This document shows positions 16,476 to 24,711 of a stretch of DNA of 64,000 nucleotides, in pieces. The translations under genes were made by a program, and so were the position numbers. The stretch is from SKVR01 sp964491395. GTDB taxonomy: Bacteria > Bacteroidota > Bacteroidia > Bacteroidales > UBA7960. The notes under the pieces were generated by a model. It was not told the DNA's origin and searched no databases. It worked only from the letters and a program-made list of their open reading frames with translations. The stretch covers positions 24,640 to 88,639 of the forward strand of contig CAZBGI010000006.1 in NCBI GenBank assembly GCA_964491395.1, given 5' to 3'. Position 1 is the stretch's first letter. Each line of letters begins with the position of its first letter.

Positions 16476-19070
16476 TTAAAATCGTATTCCAATCAGTAAT
16501 ACATCGTCAATAGGAATACCATCTCCCAGCCATTCCTGGTAATCATTTTTGAACAAGTTGTACATCTGACTCATGGGCATGTCCTTGTTTTCCAGGATGT
16601 GGTTTTTGATTCTCTTGGGAAAATATTTACGGCCTTCAGGTCCACCAAATTGGTCTGGCAGCCCGTCCGAAAAGAAATAAATGCAATCGTCTTTCTGGAT
16701 TTTAAAAACATGATTTTCAAATATGGGCTCTGGTTTTCCTTCCTTGGGGATTCCTCCGATAGCGGAGCGGGTTCCCCGGGTTTCTATAAGTTCTCCTTCT
16801 CTTACCAGGTACAAGGGGCGGTGAGCACCCGAGAACTGCAATTCCATTTCTTTCATGTTGACCTTGCATAATGCAACGTCCATGCCATCTCTTGCACTGG
16901 CACCTTCTTTGTCCTGACGCAGAGTTTGCTGAACGCCTTTATGCAACTGGGTGAGAATTTCGCCAGGGGTTAATACGGTGGGCTGATTAAGAATCTGGTT
17001 CATGATAAAGTAACCAATGAGCGAAAGCATCGCTCCGGGCACGCCATGACCAGTACAGTCGATAGCGGCAATGTAGATGTCATCATCTTTTTCAAACATC
17101 CACGGGAAGTCGCCGCTTACAATATCACGGGGAAGATAAAACATGAAAGAATCGGGGAAACTTTGCTTTATAAGCTTCTGGCTGGGAAGAATGGCATTTT
17201 GCAGTCTGAAGGCATAGTTGATACTATCGGTAATTTTGGCATTCTTTTCCTTAACCTCTTCTTCGATCTTTTTCAGCTCACTAATGTCGTGGAAGATGAA
17301 AAGAATCGTTTCCAGACGCCCTTCTTCATTAAATTCAGGAATGGCGTTCAGGGTCATGATTCTCTTGTTGTCTTCTGCAATGGAAAAGCTAATTTCTTTT
17401 TGTATTTTCTCTTTGCTCTTTTTAATAACTTCTGCAATAGTGTCAATCGTGCTTACCATTTCTTCGGTAAGCCCCACTTCGCTGATGTGTTTTTTGTTAA
17501 ACTCCTCTGCTTTTCCTCCTGTGTAGGATTCGATGGCCGGGTTGGCATAAAATACGATTCTGCTCAGGTCAATACGCAGGATAATATCAGGTGAGTTGTC
17601 AGAAAGGGTCTGCATTTGTCCGCGCATGCGCTGCTCCTTTTCTGCTCTTTTTCTTTCGGTAATGTCGCTGGTATTGAGAATAAGTCCATTGATGGCAGGG
17701 TCTTCCAGCAGGTTCCGACCGGTGGTTTCCAAAAACATAATGGCCCCATGTTTATTCAGATAGCTATACTGAATTTTCTGGGATTCACCGGGTCTTTCGA
17801 GCAAATCTTCAAACATTTTATTGATGATGGTTTGCCCTTTTTTATTGATGCGGTCAAAATCTTTTCCGCCAAACATGTCGTCTTCGTTGTACCCCAGGAT
17901 ATTATTTACAGAAGGACTTACATACTTTAGCTTTTTATCTGCATCATAAATGGTAATAAGCTCAGAAGCATTCTCCAGGAGGGAGAACAAACGTTTTTGA
18001 CTCTGATTTACTTCTTCAATCTTTTCTTCCAGGTGGGTGTTGGTCTTTTCCAGTTCTTCCTGGGTAAGCCGCATTTCTTCCGCATTCTGGCGGAGCTCCT
18101 CTTCGTTTTCTTTCAGCTCCTGGGTCATTTCCTGCGATTCGCGAAGCAAACGCTCTGTCTTCTCGGTTATCTTCAGGTTATAAAAGGTGCGGGCAACAAT
18201 TTCTGCTATCTCTTTTACAAATGCAACTTCATGGGGTTTAAATTCTTTTACAGAAGCAAACTCAAAAGCACCCTGAAGCTTTTCTTCCATGAAGAGAGGC
18301 ACAATGAGCAGGCTATCGGGCTTCTTTTCACCCAATATTCCTGATGTTATGCTGAGATAGTACTCGGGAATTTCTGTCCGGTGAATGATATCCCGTTCAA
18401 TGGCTGCTTGTCCGACCAAACCATCACCGATGCGTACTTCATCTTTCAGATACTTCTTACGGTTATAGGCATAGGAGGCAGAAATACGAAGTACATTGGC
18501 TTCGTCATCGTAAATATAGAAAACACCTTGTACTACATCAATATACTTAATAAGGGCTTCCAGTACCTCATAGCTCAATAGGTTTACATCATTGTGTAAA
18601 CGCAATATCTGCCCAATCTGGTCCTTACCACGCATTTCCCAGTTTTGCAAGGATTCTTTCTGGTTGTTTTCGTGCAGCTTGTCTCGTAAATTCTGCAGTG
18701 TTTTTCCCAGGGTATCGGAATCATCGGACACTTCAAAATCAATATCATACCTGCCGTTTCCTATTTCTTCAGCAAAGGTGGCTACTTTGTGAATGTTTTG
18801 GGTTTGGCTGTTAAGCCTGAGGTTGATTTTATCTGCTTCCTGTTGTTTCCTTTCCAGCAGCGTATATACCAGGTATCCTGTTAATCCAAAAATAAAGGGA
18901 ATAAAATCAATGATAATAAGAACAGGGTTGGAATGATGAATTTGTAGAAAGGAGGATACTCCCATCCCCAGATTGAGACGACTCAGTTCCACAATCCAGG
19001 AGAACAGGGGAAAAACCAGGCCAATCAAAACGGAAAATATAACAACTTGTTTTTTGTCAAAAACCTTCAT
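16476..19070 (-). CDS. SiaA-like membrane SpoIIE phosphatase with GAF and two PAS domains
   Basis: 864 residues. Two membrane helices (about 9-27 and 48-71) are followed by a HAMP-like segment (72-130), a GAF domain (about 155-300), a coiled coil (302-362), PAS (363-475), PAS (483-602) and a C-terminal SpoIIE/PP2C phosphatase domain (about 625-864). The metal aspartates are seen as D654 in SGDFPW, D671 in AIDCTGHGVPGA, and in SDGLPDQFGG and IDDVLLIG near the end. It is the expected phosphatase for the SiaC-like protein encoded just downstream. Pseudomonas SiaA senses through a periplasmic region; this protein instead has almost no periplasmic loop and senses through cytosolic GAF/PAS domains. 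Confidence 0.9.
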   Translation of the reverse strand: MKVFDKKQVVIFSVLIGLVFPLFSWIVELSRLNLGMGVSSFLQIHHSNPVLIIIDFIPFIFGLTGYLVYTLLERKQQEADKINLRLNSQTQNIHKVATFAEEIGNGRYDIDFEVSDDSDTLGKTLQNLRDKLHENNQKESLQNWEMRGKDQIGQILRLHNDVNLLSYEVLEALIKYIDVVQGVFYIYDDEANVLRISASYAYNRKKYLKDEVRIGDGLVGQAAIERDIIHRTEIPEYYLSITSGILGEKKPDSLLIVPLFMEEKLQGAFEFASVKEFKPHEVAFVKEIAEIVARTFYNLKITEKTERLLRESQEMTQELKENEEELRQNAEEMRLTQEELEKTNTHLEEKIEEVNQSQKRLFSLLENASELITIYDADKKLKYVSPSVNNILGYNEDDMFGGKDFDRINKKGQTIINKMFEDLLERPGESQKIQYSYLNKHGAIMFLETTGRNLLEDPAINGLILNTSDITERKRAEKEQRMRGQMQTLSDNSPDIILRIDLSRIVFYANPAIESYTGGKAEEFNKKHISEVGLTEEMVSTIDTIAEVIKKSKEKIQKEISFSIAEDNKRIMTLNAIPEFNEEGRLETILFIFHDISELKKIEEEVKEKNAKITDSINYAFRLQNAILPSQKLIKQSFPDSFMFYLPRDIVSGDFPWMFEKDDDIYIAAIDCTGHGVPGAMLSLIGYFIMNQILNQPTVLTPGEILTQLHKGVQQTLRQDKEGASARDGMDVALCKVNMKEMELQFSGAHRPLYLVREGELIETRGTRSAIGGIPKEGKPEPIFENHVFKIQKDDCIYFFSDGLPDQFGGPEGRKYFPKRIKNHILENKDMPMSQMYNLFKNDYQEWLGDGIPIDDVLLIGIRF

Positions 19071-19153
19071 AAATGGGATAATTGGTTATATGCGTCTGCT
19101 GATAAAAAGCTAAATTTTCAATGATTATTAACAGGTTCTTTTTCGAATATGGG

Positions 19154-19161
19154 CAAAAATA
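19154..19161 (-). promoter_or_regulatory. -7 box of the SiaA-like gene
   Basis: TATTTTTG on the minus strand, matching TAnnTTTG, 84 bp before the ATG at 19070. The -33 element is not convincing. Confidence 0.4.
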
Positions 19162-19212
19162 CATTTAAAAAGAAACAAAAACCCCTGTGTTTTACGCAAA
19201 ATTGATCTTTTT

Positions 19213-20058
19213 TTACACGTAGAAATCTCTTAGTTTTATGCTAAGTTCTTTAATGATTTCAATGTCACGCTTTTCAAAAGATTTGAAAGAGGCTATCTCC
19301 AGCACGGCAAATGTTGTATTATCCTCTCTTGTCCAGGGTACGAGAAGAAGATGGGAAGGGGTTGCTGAACCCAGTCCTGATTTTACGGTGATGTACCCCT
19401 GGGGCAACTCATCGAGATACAATGGCTCAGCAGCCTTGGCTACCTGTCCGATAAGGCCTTCTCCTAGCTGAAATTCAAATACTTTCTCGTCCGGAATATA
19501 AAAGGCGTATGTGGAAGACAATATTAGTCTGTCAGATGCTTCAGTGGTTTCCCGCACAAAAATCTCAGCCTGGGTTATTTCATATACCTCTGCCAGACAA
19601 CTGAGTATTTTTTCTGACGTAATCCCGGGCTCTTTTGTATTTGCGCTCTTCAAAGCATTGTCAATGCACTGATGAAGTTTTTGTTTTTTACTTTCCAACT
19701 CCCTCTGGAGCTCTTCTTCTCTTTCCTGCTGCATCCTGGCAGTATCTTCTGTTTCCTCCTTTTGCTCACTCTGTATTGACGCGGCTTCTTTTTCAGCTTG
19801 CTGCTTCCTGAGGTTCTGGTGCTGAACAAAGTCGTATATGGCAAGTCCCAGAATAATCAGAAAAGGAACGAATATCACCAATGCCTGAAGAACATAAAGG
19901 TTGTTTATAAGCGTGTCTGTTTGAATTTCCGGACTCAATTCTTGGGTTAGTGTTTCGATTTTGCCTGTACTAACAAATAATACTCTGGCCATGATGAGCA
20001 GAAAAACCTCCGTGGCGATGTACAGGAATAACTTTATACGGTTCATGTGTTTATGCAT
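19213..20058 (-). CDS. Membrane-anchored GAF-domain protein
   Basis: 281 residues. Two membrane helices (about 8-28 and 51-73) are followed by a long charged coiled coil (78-140) and a GAF domain (about 145-280) with no output domain. The GAF shares the pattern GxGLxGQ, ITSG/VKSG and LLxVP with the GAF domain of the SiaA-like phosphatase next to it, so the two are probably related by duplication. It may act as an extra sensor or a dimer partner for the phosphatase. Met5 (20046) is an alternative start. Confidence 0.8.
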   Translation of the reverse strand: MHKHMNRIKLFLYIATEVFLLIMARVLFVSTGKIETLTQELSPEIQTDTLINNLYVLQALVIFVPFLIILGLAIYDFVQHQNLRKQQAEKEAASIQSEQKEETEDTARMQQEREEELQRELESKKQKLHQCIDNALKSANTKEPGITSEKILSCLAEVYEITQAEIFVRETTEASDRLILSSTYAFYIPDEKVFEFQLGEGLIGQVAKAAEPLYLDELPQGYITVKSGLGSATPSHLLLVPWTREDNTTFAVLEIASFKSFEKRDIEIIKELSIKLRDFYV

Positions 20059-20227
20059 TTAAAATTTATATTACCGACCTGGCTTATCAACTTGGGAAAT
20101 ACCGGTTGGGTACCTTTTATTTATACTCTAAACCCTTTCATGCAGCAGTATTTTTTTGCTGTTGATATATAACAGATTGATGAACGTTTTATGAGCATTA
20201 AATTAAGCGGTTTCAAATTCATCGATG

Positions 20228-20235
20228 CAAAGTTA
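20228..20235 (-). promoter_or_regulatory. -7 box of the GAF protein gene
   Basis: TAACTTTG on the minus strand, matching TAnnTTTG, about 170 bp upstream of the ATG at 20058. Confidence 0.4.
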
Positions 20236-20302
20236 TTGTAAGTTCAATAAGTGTAATTACAGATATTCATACGTATTTACCTCAATAACGTTATGTTTTT
20301 TG

Positions 20303-20329
20303 AAAAAAAACTTAATATTGATTAAGTTT
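20303..20329 (-). terminator. Terminator overlapping the cheB stop codon
   Basis: Stem AAACTTAAT (20308-20316) with ATTAAGTTT (20321-20329), loop of four, followed on the minus strand by eight T. It overlaps the last codons and stop of the stand-alone cheB gene. Confidence 0.6.
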
Positions 20330-20881
20330 CGATAGAAATCTGATGATTTCATCCACCTTCATAATATGATCTACCGTGCCGGCTCTTTCAAGAGCAGCAG
20401 CAGGCATGGTAGGCATTTGGGCTTCAGAAGGATCCTGAACAATGGTTAGGCCTCCGTGGTCTTTTACCTTTTTCAGTCCTGTGGCACCATCTTTATTAGC
20501 CCCGGAAAGAATAATACCTACTGTTTTCTCTTTATAGCAATACGCTCCCGTGGCAAAAGTAAGGTCAATAGCAGGTCTGGAGTGATTGACAGGTTCTTCG
20601 GTAGAGAGAGCAAATTTTCCGGCAAGTTCTATATAAAGATGATAATTTGCCGGTGCCAGGTAAACCTTGCCGGGTTTCAGGCTTTCTTTATCCAGGGGCT
20701 CTATTACAGGCAAAACTGATTTGATAGAAAGGGCTTCAACAAAACCATGTCTTACGTGCTTAAGGCGATGCAATGCCAATACAACCGGAATATTAAAACC
20801 TGCCGGAAGCTTGCTCAATATTTTGGTAACCAACTGAAAACTTCCTGCTGAACCTCCAATGATAATCAATTTATACTTCAT
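20312..20881 (-). CDS. cheB: Stand-alone CheB-type methylesterase domain
   Basis: 189 residues containing only the catalytic domain of CheB, without the usual N-terminal receiver. The triad is S11 in GGSAGS, H38 in LALHRL and D131 in SGANKDGA. In chemotaxis this enzyme removes methyl esters from, or deamidates, chemoreceptors. It starts 71 bp after the cheR gene and no -7 box lies between, so the two are probably co-transcribed. Lacking a receiver, it is not directly phospho-regulated. With no receptor gene nearby, its target is likely a non-chemotaxis sensor. Confidence 0.9.
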   Translation of the reverse strand: MKYKLIIIGGSAGSFQLVTKILSKLPAGFNIPVVLALHRLKHVRHGFVEALSIKSVLPVIEPLDKESLKPGKVYLAPANYHLYIELAGKFALSTEEPVNHSRPAIDLTFATGAYCYKEKTVGIILSGANKDGATGLKKVKDHGGLTIVQDPSEAQMPTMPAAALERAGTVDHIMKVDEIIRFLSKLNQY

Positions 20882-20952
20882 GTATTACAGTTTGTTTTTC
20901 CGGCATTTCCCGGCACAATACGCCAAAGGATTAATCAGTGCCTGTTTAGGGG

Positions 20953-21807
20953 TTATTCATTTACGATTTTTCGGTATATTTTTTCACTTTCATTGATCAG
21001 GGTGTACTTCTTGAAATCCTTGCAGAAAGTAATATTTTCCTTGTTCCCTATGGCAAGATACCCATTATAGGAAAGCTTCCCGGTAAATTCTTCCAGTAGC
21101 TTTTCCTGGTATTGGGCCGTATAATAAATAAATACATTGCGGCAAATAATGACATTGATTCCTTTGATGCTTTTATGGTCTCCACCGTTAAAAACTTCAT
21201 ATTGTACGTTCTGATACAAATCATCTGCAAAAACAAACCCGTTGGCTTGCCTTGAGCAATACTTTGAAAAGTCCGATGATTCATCTTCTTTGAACCTTTT
21301 GTAATTATTTTCGGAAATTTCAAGAATGTTGTTGGTATAAATCTTTCTTCTGCTTTGGTCAATGATCTCTTTATTGATATCTGTGGCGATGATAATGGAT
21401 TTGTCGTATATGTTGGCTTCTTTTAATGCGATAGCAGTACTTATCACCTCCTCGCCCGTAGAACAACCCGGAATCCAGATTTTGATTCTCATTTGGTTAC
21501 TACGCATTGATTTACAAATATCGTCGCGAAAGTTTCGCCAAAAGGCCGGATCCCGGAAAAATTCCGTGCCGTCGATACTCATCTGTAGCTGAAACTGAGG
21601 AAAAAATTCAGGCTGGCTCTCCAGGGTCTGCAGCAGACCTTCCAGGTTTTTGAAATCATTCTGAATGATAACACCCGATATTCTCCGCTTTAAAGAAGTA
21701 CTGGCATATACACTTATGTCATAGTCGTAATGCTTCTTTATCACCTCGGTTAGTTTCCTGATACCGGAAATGCCTATGTCTATCTCTTCCTTGTTCGCTC
21801 TGTTCAT
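20953..21807 (-). CDS. cheR: CheR-type protein-glutamate methyltransferase
   Basis: 284 residues, the usual CheR length, with an N-terminal helical domain (about 10-85) and a SAM-dependent catalytic domain. Motifs are TEFFRDP at 81-87, the SAM-binding GCSTGEE at 114-120, ATDI at 141-144 and ICRNVFIYY at 221-229. It transfers methyl groups from SAM to glutamates of a signalling protein. It opens the minus-strand signalling island, with a -7 box 26 bp before the ATG, and is divergent from the YkoF-like operon. Confidence 0.92.
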   Translation of the reverse strand: MNRANKEEIDIGISGIRKLTEVIKKHYDYDISVYASTSLKRRISGVIIQNDFKNLEGLLQTLESQPEFFPQFQLQMSIDGTEFFRDPAFWRNFRDDICKSMRSNQMRIKIWIPGCSTGEEVISTAIALKEANIYDKSIIIATDINKEIIDQSRRKIYTNNILEISENNYKRFKEDESSDFSKYCSRQANGFVFADDLYQNVQYEVFNGGDHKSIKGINVIICRNVFIYYTAQYQEKLLEEFTGKLSYNGYLAIGNKENITFCKDFKKYTLINESEKIYRKIVNE

Positions 21808-21832
21808 TGATAGTTTTTTAAGTCATCGGCGA

Positions 21833-21840
21833 CAAATATA
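21833..21840 (-). promoter_or_regulatory. -7 box of cheR
   Basis: TATATTTG on the minus strand, matching TAnnTTTG, 26 bp before the cheR ATG. Confidence 0.45.
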
Positions 21841-21977
21841 GCAAAATATCTTTTGCATGTTTTACCGTAAATCACGGCATTTTCTATTTCTTTCGCACAT
21901 AAAACGCGGTTGAGATTTTGACTGGTAATAACGCATATTCCGCAATTTCCAGGAATGCTTTTCACAAATGGAATTGG

Positions 21978-21985
21978 TATATTTG
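21978..21985 (+). promoter_or_regulatory. -7 box of the YkoF-NadR-EamA operon
   Basis: TATATTTG matching TAnnTTTG, 43 bp before the ATG at 22028 and divergent from the cheR box. Confidence 0.45.
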
Positions 21986-22027
21986 CAGCTGGAAAAAACA
22001 AAATTCGATTCTTAACCTAAAAATTAC

Positions 22028-22294
22028 ATGAAAATGGAAGAAATGCAGGCCTCTGTTGAAATTAGTATGTATCCACTGGGACGCGAATATGTGCCGGATA
22101 TCAAAGAATTTATTGACAATCTGAAGAAAAACAATCAGGTTATTGTAGAAGTGAACGGAATGAGCACCCAGATTTTCGGACCTTTTCGCACCATCATGCA
22201 ATTACTCACCGATGAAATGGAAGCTTCCTTTCGCAAAAACGGCAAAAACGTTTTTGTCATGAAGGTAATCAATGCATCTTTGCAGCAAAAATAG
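22028..22294 (+). CDS. YkoF/MTH1187-like thiamine-binding family protein
   Basis: 88 residues, a single ferredoxin-like domain of the YkoF/MTH1187 group, some members of which bind thiamine or its precursors. Visible features are the VEISMYPLG first strand, a helix, and a VNGMSTQIFGPF segment typical of the family. Met3 (22034) is an alternative start. It is the first gene of a tight operon with a NadR-type kinase (23-bp overlap) and an EamA transporter, which suggests a role with a vitamin or cofactor. The ligand is not shown by the sequence. Confidence 0.75.
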   Translation: MKMEEMQASVEISMYPLGREYVPDIKEFIDNLKKNNQVIVEVNGMSTQIFGPFRTIMQLLTDEMEASFRKNGKNVFVMKVINASLQQK

Positions 22295-22829
22295 TGTGGC
22301 TGCCGATAAAGTGAGAAAAATAGCCATTACCGGGCCCGAGTCAACCGGTAAATCCGAACTGGCAAAAGCGCTGGCACAACACTATAACGGGGGTTTTGTG
22401 CCCGAATTCGCCCGTGAATATATTGATCAGCTGAACAGGGATTATACACGGGATGACATTTTATTCATTGCTCAACACCAACTCAAGCGGGAGCAGGACG
22501 TATTGGAAAGTTCTGAAGGATTCTTGTTTGCTGATACCGAACTCATTGTTACAAAGATTTGGAGTTTACATAAGTATGGCCATTGTCATCCCTGGATTGA
22601 AGCGCAAATAACAAAGCATCCGTATGATTTGTTTCTGCTTTGCAATATTGATTTGCCCTGGCAATATGATGAGCAACGCGAGCACCCACATTTGAGAAGT
22701 TTCTTCTTTGACTGGTATAAAAGAGAGTTGGATGAGTACAGGTTTCCCTATAAGATTGTAAGCGGCACAGGAAAAGACAGGCTGCAAAATGCCATCAGAA
22801 TGATTGATAATTATTTCGAAAAAACATGA
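22272..22829 (+). CDS. NadR-type nicotinamide riboside kinase-like ATPase
   Basis: 185 residues corresponding to the C-terminal kinase domain of NadR, without the nucleotidyltransferase or repressor domains. The P-loop is GPESTGKS near residue 21, and EFAREY with the following DILFIAQHQ segment and FADTELIVTKIW are the typical substrate-pocket motifs. It probably phosphorylates nicotinamide riboside. The ATG at 22272 overlaps the previous gene by 23 bp; in-frame GTG codons at 22296 and 22311 are alternatives closer to the conserved start. It overlaps the EamA gene by ATGA. Confidence 0.85.
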   Translation: MHLCSKNSVAADKVRKIAITGPESTGKSELAKALAQHYNGGFVPEFAREYIDQLNRDYTRDDILFIAQHQLKREQDVLESSEGFLFADTELIVTKIWSLHKYGHCHPWIEAQITKHPYDLFLLCNIDLPWQYDEQREHPHLRSFFFDWYKRELDEYRFPYKIVSGTGKDRLQNAIRMIDNYFEKT

Positions 22830-23719
22830 ATAACCTCAAGCTTTTAGGGCTTTATGCCCAGTTGCATTTTATTGTAATATTGCTTGGGTTTACTGCCATT
22901 CTGGGTGCGCTGATTTCTATAGATGCCATTTCCCTGGTGTGGTTCAGGATGTTTTTTGCCACAGTAGGGTTATGGGTATTTCTTAAATACAAAAACCGCT
23001 CTTTACGAGTCAACCGAAAACAGCTGGTGCATTTGTTTCTGGTGGGTGTGCTTGTGGCTTTGCATTGGATAACCTTTTTTCATGCCATCAAAGTTTCCAA
23101 TGTTTCGGTTACTTTGGGGGTTTTTGCATCTATCACCCTTTTTACCAGCCTCCTTGAGCCTTTCATGCAAAAACGCAAGATTTTCTGGTTTGAAGTGTTA
23201 ACCGGGCTTGTTATCATTATCGGTATTTACCTGATTTTTCAATACGAAATGCAATATGTAGAGGGAATTCTCTTCTCTTTGCTCTCTGCTTTACTCAATT
23301 CGTTGTTTGTGGTGCTCAATCGCAATATTAACCTAAAGCACCAATGGCATCCTGTTTTGATTACCTTTTATGAAATGGCCGGTGGTTTTATTGCCATTAC
23401 CCTCTTCTACATGGCCACACAGCAGTTGAAACCTGAGATGTTATACATTGGATGGGTTGATTTGGGTTGGATCCTGGTGCTGAGCCTGGTTTGCACTTCC
23501 TATGCTTTCACAGCCATTGTAGAAATCATGAAAGAATTATCGGCTTACACGGTGGTGCTTGCCATTAACCTCGAACCGGTTTACGGCATTTTCCTGGCTT
23601 TTCTTATTTTCGGAGAAGCCGAAACCATGTCGACAGGTTTCTATATTGGAACCCTCATCATCATGGTTTCGGTATTTTCCTACCCCTATTTAAAGGGCAA
23701 GATTCTTTTTCACCGATGA
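22826..23719 (+). CDS. EamA/DMT-family transporter
   Basis: 297 residues with about ten membrane helices in two repeated halves, as in EamA drug/metabolite transporters. The start codon overlaps the stop of the kinase gene (ATGA), so translation is coupled. Genomic context suggests import or export of a cofactor-related compound, for example a vitamin precursor, but substrates cannot be read from EamA sequences. Its last 30 bp overlap the end of cysQ on the opposite strand. Confidence 0.85.
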   Translation: MNNLKLLGLYAQLHFIVILLGFTAILGALISIDAISLVWFRMFFATVGLWVFLKYKNRSLRVNRKQLVHLFLVGVLVALHWITFFHAIKVSNVSVTLGVFASITLFTSLLEPFMQKRKIFWFEVLTGLVIIIGIYLIFQYEMQYVEGILFSLLSALLNSLFVVLNRNINLKHQWHPVLITFYEMAGGFIAITLFYMATQQLKPEMLYIGWVDLGWILVLSLVCTSYAFTAIVEIMKELSAYTVVLAINLEPVYGIFLAFLIFGEAETMSTGFYIGTLIIMVSVFSYPYLKGKILFHR

Positions 23720-24544
23720 GCGCATGGTAGGATCGGCAAAAGCCACAAAACCTGGAGTTTTCAGGTTTTCCTTGTTATAAAGCATCGTTTCTCCCCGGGG
23801 CAGTGTAATTACATCGCCTCCGGCTGCCAGGAGCAGGGCATGCCCCGCCGCAGTATCCCATTCATTTATTATATCTTCACGTGCATAAAATTGCACTGTG
23901 CCTTCAGCCAGAAGACAAAATTTGAGCGAACTTCCTTTGGTAATGGTTTTGGGGAGGTTTTCACCAGAAAGTCGGGAAATAAGCTTTTGTGTGCCCCGGG
24001 TTAAGTGAGAACGACTGATGGCAAATGCCGGCTTTTCGTTATCAATGCGGGTTTGTATAGGAATAGCTGATTCCGTTATATTTCTGAGTTGAAGGGAAAA
24101 CAAATCCTTCAGTAAATCAGTCAGAGAATTGATTTTAAAAGCTCCCTTGCCTATCCAGCCAAAATATCCTTCATTAATGGCCGGCGCCGTGACCACACCA
24201 AATACAGGTTGCTGATTTTTAATGAGAGCAATGTTGATCGTAAACTCCCCGTTCCGACTCGTAAACTCTTTGGTACCGTCTACCGGATCCACCATCCAGA
24301 CAAGATTCTGCTTCTTCCTTACAGGATAAGCCCTTTTAGGACTTTCTTCGCTGATGACCAGGATTCCTGTTTTATCCAATGCTGAACAAATGATTTGATT
24401 GGCCATTTTATCTGCCAGTGTAATGGGAGAGCCATCCTGCTTAAATTCGGTCTTAAAATCCCCGGAATACACTTTCATAACTGCTTTGCCTGCTTCCAGG
24501 GCTGCCCTGATGGCCTCTAAGTATAAAGATTCAAAGTTTGTCAT
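23690..24544 (-). CDS. cysQ: 3'(2'),5'-bisphosphate nucleotidase CysQ
   Basis: 284 residues, of the inositol-monophosphatase superfamily. It hydrolyses 3'-phosphoadenosine 5'-phosphate to AMP, removing an inhibitor formed in sulfate assimilation. Metal ligands are seen as E66/E67 in VISEESP and D86 and D89 in DPVDGTKEF; the TKEF ending marks CysQ rather than SuhB. A third site is INEWDTAAGHALL near 225-237. The 3' end overlaps the EamA gene by 30 bp tail to tail. The -7 box is at 24570-24577. No other sulfur-assimilation gene is nearby. Confidence 0.92.
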   Translation of the reverse strand: MTNFESLYLEAIRAALEAGKAVMKVYSGDFKTEFKQDGSPITLADKMANQIICSALDKTGILVISEESPKRAYPVRKKQNLVWMVDPVDGTKEFTSRNGEFTINIALIKNQQPVFGVVTAPAINEGYFGWIGKGAFKINSLTDLLKDLFSLQLRNITESAIPIQTRIDNEKPAFAISRSHLTRGTQKLISRLSGENLPKTITKGSSLKFCLLAEGTVQFYAREDIINEWDTAAGHALLLAAGGDVITLPRGETMLYNKENLKTPGFVAFADPTMRSSVKKNLAL

Positions 24545-24569
24545 TTGGATATTGATAATGATTTAATTT

Positions 24570-24577
24570 CAAAGATA
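24570..24577 (-). promoter_or_regulatory. -7 box of cysQ
   Basis: TATCTTTG on the minus strand, matching TAnnTTTG, 26 bp before the cysQ ATG. Confidence 0.45.
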
Positions 24578-24711
24578 CTTTTTTTCTTAGTCTTTTGGAA
24601 GTTGTTGCCAGGGCTCAAACTTTTTGAGACAGGAATTGTTGTAGAGTCAATGTTGATGTTGTTTAGCAAATGAACTATTGTCGTTTAACAAACCTAATTA
24701 ATTTTGAAAGT

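Noticed and set aside
17046..17594. Plus-strand open frame of 182 codons
   Set aside because: Antisense to the SiaA-like phosphatase; no family match and no promoter.
24699..24706. TAATTTTG box just before the peroxidase gene
   Set aside because: Only 6 bp before the chosen ATG, so transcription would begin at the start codon; chance match is more likely.
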